Below are positions 40,305 to 43,206 of a stretch of DNA of 43,206 bases, one piece after another. Position numbers and translations under genes: made by a program. Numbering within the stretch: the stretch's first letter is position 1; the number at the start of each line of letters is the position of its first letter. The notes beneath the pieces are model-generated. The model had not been told where the DNA came from and did no database searches. It worked only from the letters and a program-made list of their open reading frames with translations. The DNA comes from Kistimonas sp. bin40 (GTDB lineage: Bacteria; Pseudomonadota; Gammaproteobacteria; Pseudomonadales; Endozoicomonadaceae): NCBI GenBank assembly GCA_002238585.1, contig MPMQ01000021.1, positions 1 through 43,206 of the forward strand, given 5' to 3'.

Positions 40305-40865
40305 ATGAAACAGCACTTGCACGACGATTTTTGCATTCGTCACTTTCTGTACGGTGACGCCTCCGGGCTCGCCCGCAATGGAGACAACCCCAAGGTTGCT
40401 ATCAACCAGCGGGAATGTTTTCCCAGTCCCTACACGCTTGATGTGGCACGCCAGTGGATACAGTACATCAAGGAAAATGAGGTCAATACGCGCTTTGTCA
40501 TTGCCAACGACAAGGAGGCCATAGGTGAGATTGGCGTGGTCAAACAGCTTGATGTGCACCGCCACAGCGCGGAAATTGGTTTCTGGATCGGCGAGGCCTA
40601 TTGGGGACAGGGCATAATGACCCGCGCTGTCAACTGGATGGCCGACTACTGCTTTCGGGAGCTGAACGTCAGACGCCTGTTCGCCGATGTGGTTGAGTTC
40701 AACCTGCCATCCCAGCGCGTGCTGCACAAATGCGGCTTCCAGCGGGAAGGTGTGTTCAGGAAGAACATCTGCCGCGACGAGCAATTCTACGACCAGTTTG
40801 TCTATGCCCGTCTCAGTGATGACCCGCCCCCGCCCGCCACTGGGCAACCCAAAGAGAAAGGCTGA
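40305..40865 (+). CDS. GNAT-family N-acetyltransferase (RimJ/RimL-like), first copy of the array
   Basis: The 186-residue protein is an Acetyltransf_3 (RimJ/RimL-type) GNAT: HSAEIGFWIGEAYWGQGIMTRAVNWMADYCFRELNVRRLFADVVEFNLPSQRVLHKCGFQREG. This covers the acetyl-CoA binding motif A (GQGIMT) and the N-x-x-S-x-x-x-L-x-K-x-G-F signature. I chose ATG 40305 (MKQHLHDDFCIRHF); the longer frame adds 47 unrelated residues. It precedes an intact pilin gene by 74 bases. Homologous but decayed copies recur before later pilin copies, so the two genes duplicated as a cassette. Acetylation of the pilin or of other proteins is conceivable but not shown. Confidence 0.9.
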   Translation: MKQHLHDDFCIRHFLYGDASGLARNGDNPKVAINQRECFPSPYTLDVARQWIQYIKENEVNTRFVIANDKEAIGEIGVVKQLDVHRHSAEIGFWIGEAYWGQGIMTRAVNWMADYCFRELNVRRLFADVVEFNLPSQRVLHKCGFQREGVFRKNICRDEQFYDQFVYARLSDDPPPPATGQPKEKG

Positions 40866-40939
40866 AAAGCCAATGTCCCCAGTCATCCTCTGGAAACCCC
40901 GGAGGTTTGACTGTCACAGCCGCTGTTCTGAAGGAGAAC

Positions 40940-41431
40940 ATGACCATGCAGTCTGCCCTTAACAATCAAGGCAATCGGCCAGGCGTTACACTGATTGAAA
41001 TCATGACCGTGGTGACCATAGTCGGTCTGCTGGCAGCTGCTGCCATTCCCACCTACGACACATACACCAAGCGTGCCCATGTCGCCGAGGCGATGAACAT
41101 GGTTAATCCTGTGAAAAAAATGCTCGCAGAGCAGTTTGCCGTGACCGGAGAATTTCCTGATGCCCACGAAAGAAACCAGCTGGGCCTGGGCAATATCGCA
41201 ACCGAGGAAGTCACCGAAATTTCCTTTGACAATACGGGCCTTATCAACGTGGTATTCCGGGAAGATGGCGTCATAGGCCCGGCCTTCGCGGGAAGTGGTA
41301 ATACTGAAGTTCCAAAAGTGATCCGATTTGTTCCAGGAGCCACCCGTTCTGGCGTTCTTCGCTGGAGTTGCCACGCCCTGGGCCTCGAAGAAGCTCTCGT
41401 GCCCCGCAACTGCACCTTTGCCACAATCTGA
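40940..41431 (+). CDS. Type IV pilin, copy A
   Basis: The 163-residue prepilin has a leader ending in G, then the cleavage and helix sequence VTLIEIMTVVTIVGLLAAAAIP with E at position +5, which directs PilD processing and fibre assembly. Two cysteines near the end ([17 protein letters not shown]) fit the C-terminal disulfide loop of type IVa pilins. GAAGGAG just before ATG 40940 fixes the start. The mature N-terminus has V rather than the usual F at +1. It lies 74 bases after the intact acetyltransferase gene and differs from copy C mainly in the central region. Confidence 0.93.
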   Translation: MTMQSALNNQGNRPGVTLIEIMTVVTIVGLLAAAAIPTYDTYTKRAHVAEAMNMVNPVKKMLAEQFAVTGEFPDAHERNQLGLGNIATEEVTEISFDNTGLINVVFREDGVIGPAFAGSGNTEVPKVIRFVPGATRSGVLRWSCHALGLEEALVPRNCTFATI

Positions 41432-41500
41432 CTGAGGTACTGACACACGAGGCCGTGCTGCACAACTGCAGTTCTTTGTAGATACGAAGCAAAACGATTG

Positions 41501-41957
41501 TCAGGAAAACAAGGTCAATACGCGCTTTGTCATTGCCAACGACAAGGAGGCCATAGCTGGGATTGGCGTGGTCAAACAGCTCGATGTGCACCGCCAGAGC
41601 GCGGAAGTTTGTTTCTGGATCGCCGAGGCGATGAACCTGGTTGACCCTGTGAAAAAACGCTCGCAGAGCAGGTTATCGTGACCGGCTCTTTTCCTGTGTT
41701 CAGCGAAAGAAACCAGCTGGGCCGAGGCGATGGCGCAACCGGGGAAGTCGCCGGCGTTGTCTTGAACAATACAGGCATTATCAGCCTGCTTATTCCGCCA
41801 GAATGGTGCCACAGGCCCACCCCCGTGGGAGGTGCTACAGTTGAAAAAGTGATCCAATTTCATCCAGAGACAACCGCTCTTGGTGGTGTTCGCTGGAGTT
41901 GCCACGCCATGGGCCTCGAAGAAGCTCTCGTGCCCCGGTCCTGCTGCTTTGGATAAT
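41501..41957 (+). pseudogene. Acetyltransferase-pilin fusion remnant, copy B
   Basis: The frame from 41508 reads ENKVNTRFVIANDKEAIAGIGVVKQLDVHRQSAEVCFWIAEA (acetyltransferase) and then continues directly as AEAMNLVDPVKK (pilin). The joint lies at a sequence both genes share (CGCCGAGGC in pilin, CGGCGAGGC in acetyltransferase). A one-base deletion after the A-run (41650-41660) then shifts the pilin frame. The pilin C-terminus stays open from 41678 to a stop at 41956 and keeps [18 protein letters not shown]. No pilin leader or hydrophobic N-terminus remains, so it cannot make a pilin but could donate its 3' sequence. Confidence 0.85.
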
Positions 41958-42140
41958 TGACTGAGACACTGACACACGAGGCCGTGCTGCGGAACTGCAG
42001 CTCTTTGTAAAAACGAACAAAAAGATGACTCGCCCGGCCACTGAACAACCGAAGCAAACAGGCTGAGGAGTCAAGGTCCCCAGCCATTGCCTGGACACCC
42101 CGGAGGCTTGACTGTCACAGCCTCTGCCCTGAAGGAGAAC

Positions 42141-42638
42141 ATGACCATGCAGTCTGCTCTTGATAATCGACACAAACAGTCAGGCTTTACCCTGATTGAA
42201 CTCATGATCGTGGTGGCTATAGTCGGTCTGCTGGCAGCCGTTGCCATTCCCACCTACAACACATACACCAAGCGCGCCCATGTCGCCGAAGCGATGAGGC
42301 TGGTTGAGCCTGTGAAAAAAGTACTCACAGAGCAGTTTGTCGTGACCGGAGATTTCCCTGATCCCAGCCTGGCAGCCCAACTGGGCTTGAGCGACGGCTC
42401 TATCGAAGACGAGGAAATCCTCGGCGTTAACTTTAACAATTTGGGCGTTATCAGCGTGGCATTCCGGCAGGATGGCAGCATAGGCCCGGCCGTCGTGCCC
42501 GGCAGTAATCTCGAAATTCCAAAACTGATCCGATTTATTCCAGACACCACCACTCCTGGTGTTGTTCGCTGGACTTGCGAAGGCCGGGGCTTGGAAGAAG
42601 CTCTCGTGCCCCGGAATTGCATCGCTAACGGTCCTTAA
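42141..42638 (+). CDS. Type IV pilin, copy C
   Basis: The 165-residue prepilin has the canonical cleavage region [28 protein letters not shown] and a C-terminal cysteine pair ([17 protein letters not shown]). GAAGGAG precedes ATG 42141. Compared with copy A the first about 60 and last about 15 residues are close, while the centre ([21 protein letters not shown]...) differs in sequence and length. The acetyltransferase before it has been deleted down to its last bases (GATGACTCGCCCGGCCACTG near 42023). Its +1 Phe makes it look like the standard assembly-competent pilin. Confidence 0.93.
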   Translation: MTMQSALDNRHKQSGFTLIELMIVVAIVGLLAAVAIPTYNTYTKRAHVAEAMRLVEPVKKVLTEQFVVTGDFPDPSLAAQLGLSDGSIEDEEILGVNFNNLGVISVAFRQDGSIGPAVVPGSNLEIPKLIRFIPDTTTPGVVRWTCEGRGLEEALVPRNCIANGP

Positions 42639-42658
42639 AAACGAAGGAAAAACGATTG

Positions 42659-43029
42659 TCAGGAAAACAAGGTCAATACGCGCTTTGTCATTGCCAACGA
42701 CAAGGAGGCCCTCGCTGAGACTGGCGTGGTCAAACAGCTCGATGTGCACCGCCAGAGCGCGAAAGTTTGTTTCTGGATCGGTGAGGCCTGTTGAGGGCTG
42801 GGCATAATGCCCCACGCTGTCAACGGGATGGCCGACTACTGCTTTCGGGAGCTGAACCAAAGGTGACTGTTCGCCGATGTAGTTGAGTTCAACCTGTCAT
42901 CCCAGCGCGTGCTGCACAAATGTGGCTTCCAGCGGGAAGGTGTGTTCAGGAGAACATCGACCGCGACGGGCAGTTCTACGATCAGTGTGTCTATGCCCGT
43001 CTCAGTGATGACTCGCCCGGCCACTGAAC
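42659..43029 (+). pseudogene. Decayed acetyltransferase copy between pilins C and D
   Basis: It aligns with residues from ENEVNTRFV to the end of the intact enzyme but has no start. It has in-frame TGA codons at about 42792 (EAC-stop) and 42864 (QR-stop), and a frameshift near 42950 (FRRTST). The beginning coincides with that of remnant B. DNA similarity to the intact copy stays high, so decay is recent or sequence exchange slows it. Confidence 0.88.
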
Positions 43030-43120
43030 AACCGAAGTAAACAGGCTGAGGAGCCAAGGTCCCCAGCCATCCCTGGAAACCCCGGAGGCTTGACTGTCAC
43101 AGCCTGCCCTGAAGGAGAAC

Positions 43121-43206
43121 ATGACCATGCAGTCTGCTCTTGATAATCGACACAAACAGTCAGGCTTTACCCTGATTGAACTCATGATCGTGGTGGCCAT
43201 AGTCGG
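43121..43206 (+). CDS. Type IV pilin, copy D, cut by window edge
   Basis: ATG 43121 follows GAAGGAG and opens [28 protein letters not shown] before the window ends. Over the 86 visible bases it differs from copy C by a single synonymous base. The variable part lies outside the window, so whether this copy is complete is unknown. Confidence 0.85.
   Translation, partial: MTMQSALDNRHKQSGFTLIELMIVVAIV

Larger units (their letters stand above)
40861..43206 (+). repeat. Tandem array of acetyltransferase-pilin cassettes
   Basis: Four pilin-type units are seen: intact A (40940), fused remnant B (41501-41957), intact C (42141) and the start of D (43121). Pilins A, C and D share a leader with CCCCGGAGGYTTGACTGTCACAGCC and GAAGGAGAACATGACCATG. 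Units A and B share a 3' flank with GACACACGAGGCCGTGCTGC. Acetyltransferase remnants in units B and D start at the same point (GATTGTCAGGAAAACAAGG at 41496 and 42654), so the truncation predates the copying. Confidence 0.9.

Noticed and set aside
40892-40939. Sigma-54 promoter upstream of the pilin genes
   Set aside because: Pilin genes are often sigma-54 dependent, but no TGGCAC-N5-TTGC element is present in the conserved leader; TTGACT is there but without a matching -10.

Overview
The window looks like a gammaproteobacterial chromosome with a conserved housekeeping backbone: map, gcvT-gcvH-gcvP, orn, hfq, hflX, mltB-rlpA-dacA-dat-lipB-lipA, guaB-guaA and divergent xseA. These proteins read like those of marine Oceanospirillales-type bacteria. 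Long gene-free spacers, many tandem repeats, several decayed insertion sequences and a eukaryote-style C2H2 zinc-finger protein suggest a host-associated lineage of the Endozoicomonadaceae kind. That placement is an inference from sequence character only; no 16S gene is present.

Layout. Positions 1-1830 are an AT-richer patchwork of gene fragments (XRE regulator tail, secreted SNase-like nuclease head, DNA methyltransferase tail) around one intact gene, a PD-(D/E)XK/DUF4268 nuclease-like protein. An IS200/IS605-type end follows, then map. A minus-strand pair follows: a hybrid histidine kinase translationally coupled to a secreted M16 zinc protease. Two unrecognised exported proteins come next, then yaaA and a small gene preceded by a ladder of 14-bp repeats. 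gcvT-gcvH-gcvP lie together on the minus strand. orn is followed by hfq and hflX, separated by an 8-bp tandem repeat. The block 22.4-29.0 kb carries cell-wall genes (mltB, rlpA, dacA, dat) and lipoate genes (lipB, lipA). LipB and LipA make the cofactor that GcvH needs. Positions 29.1-30.8 kb encode the C2H2 protein with an 11-fold QPY repeat. Positions 30.8-35.1 kb are an accessory zone: IS3-family debris, an AAA/DUF4143 ATPase, yciH and an IS110 relic. guaB-guaA and divergent xseA follow; xseA has an internal 43-residue duplication.

The right end (40.3-43.2 kb) is the most unusual part. It is a tandem array in which a GNAT acetyltransferase gene and a type IV pilin gene form a cassette that has been copied at least three more times. 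The acetyltransferase copies are decaying while most pilin copies stay open. The pilin copies keep near-identical 5' ends and similar 3' ends but have divergent middles, and one remnant is a fusion of the two genes at a short shared sequence. This resembles a pilin diversification or gene-conversion locus. It continues past the window edge.
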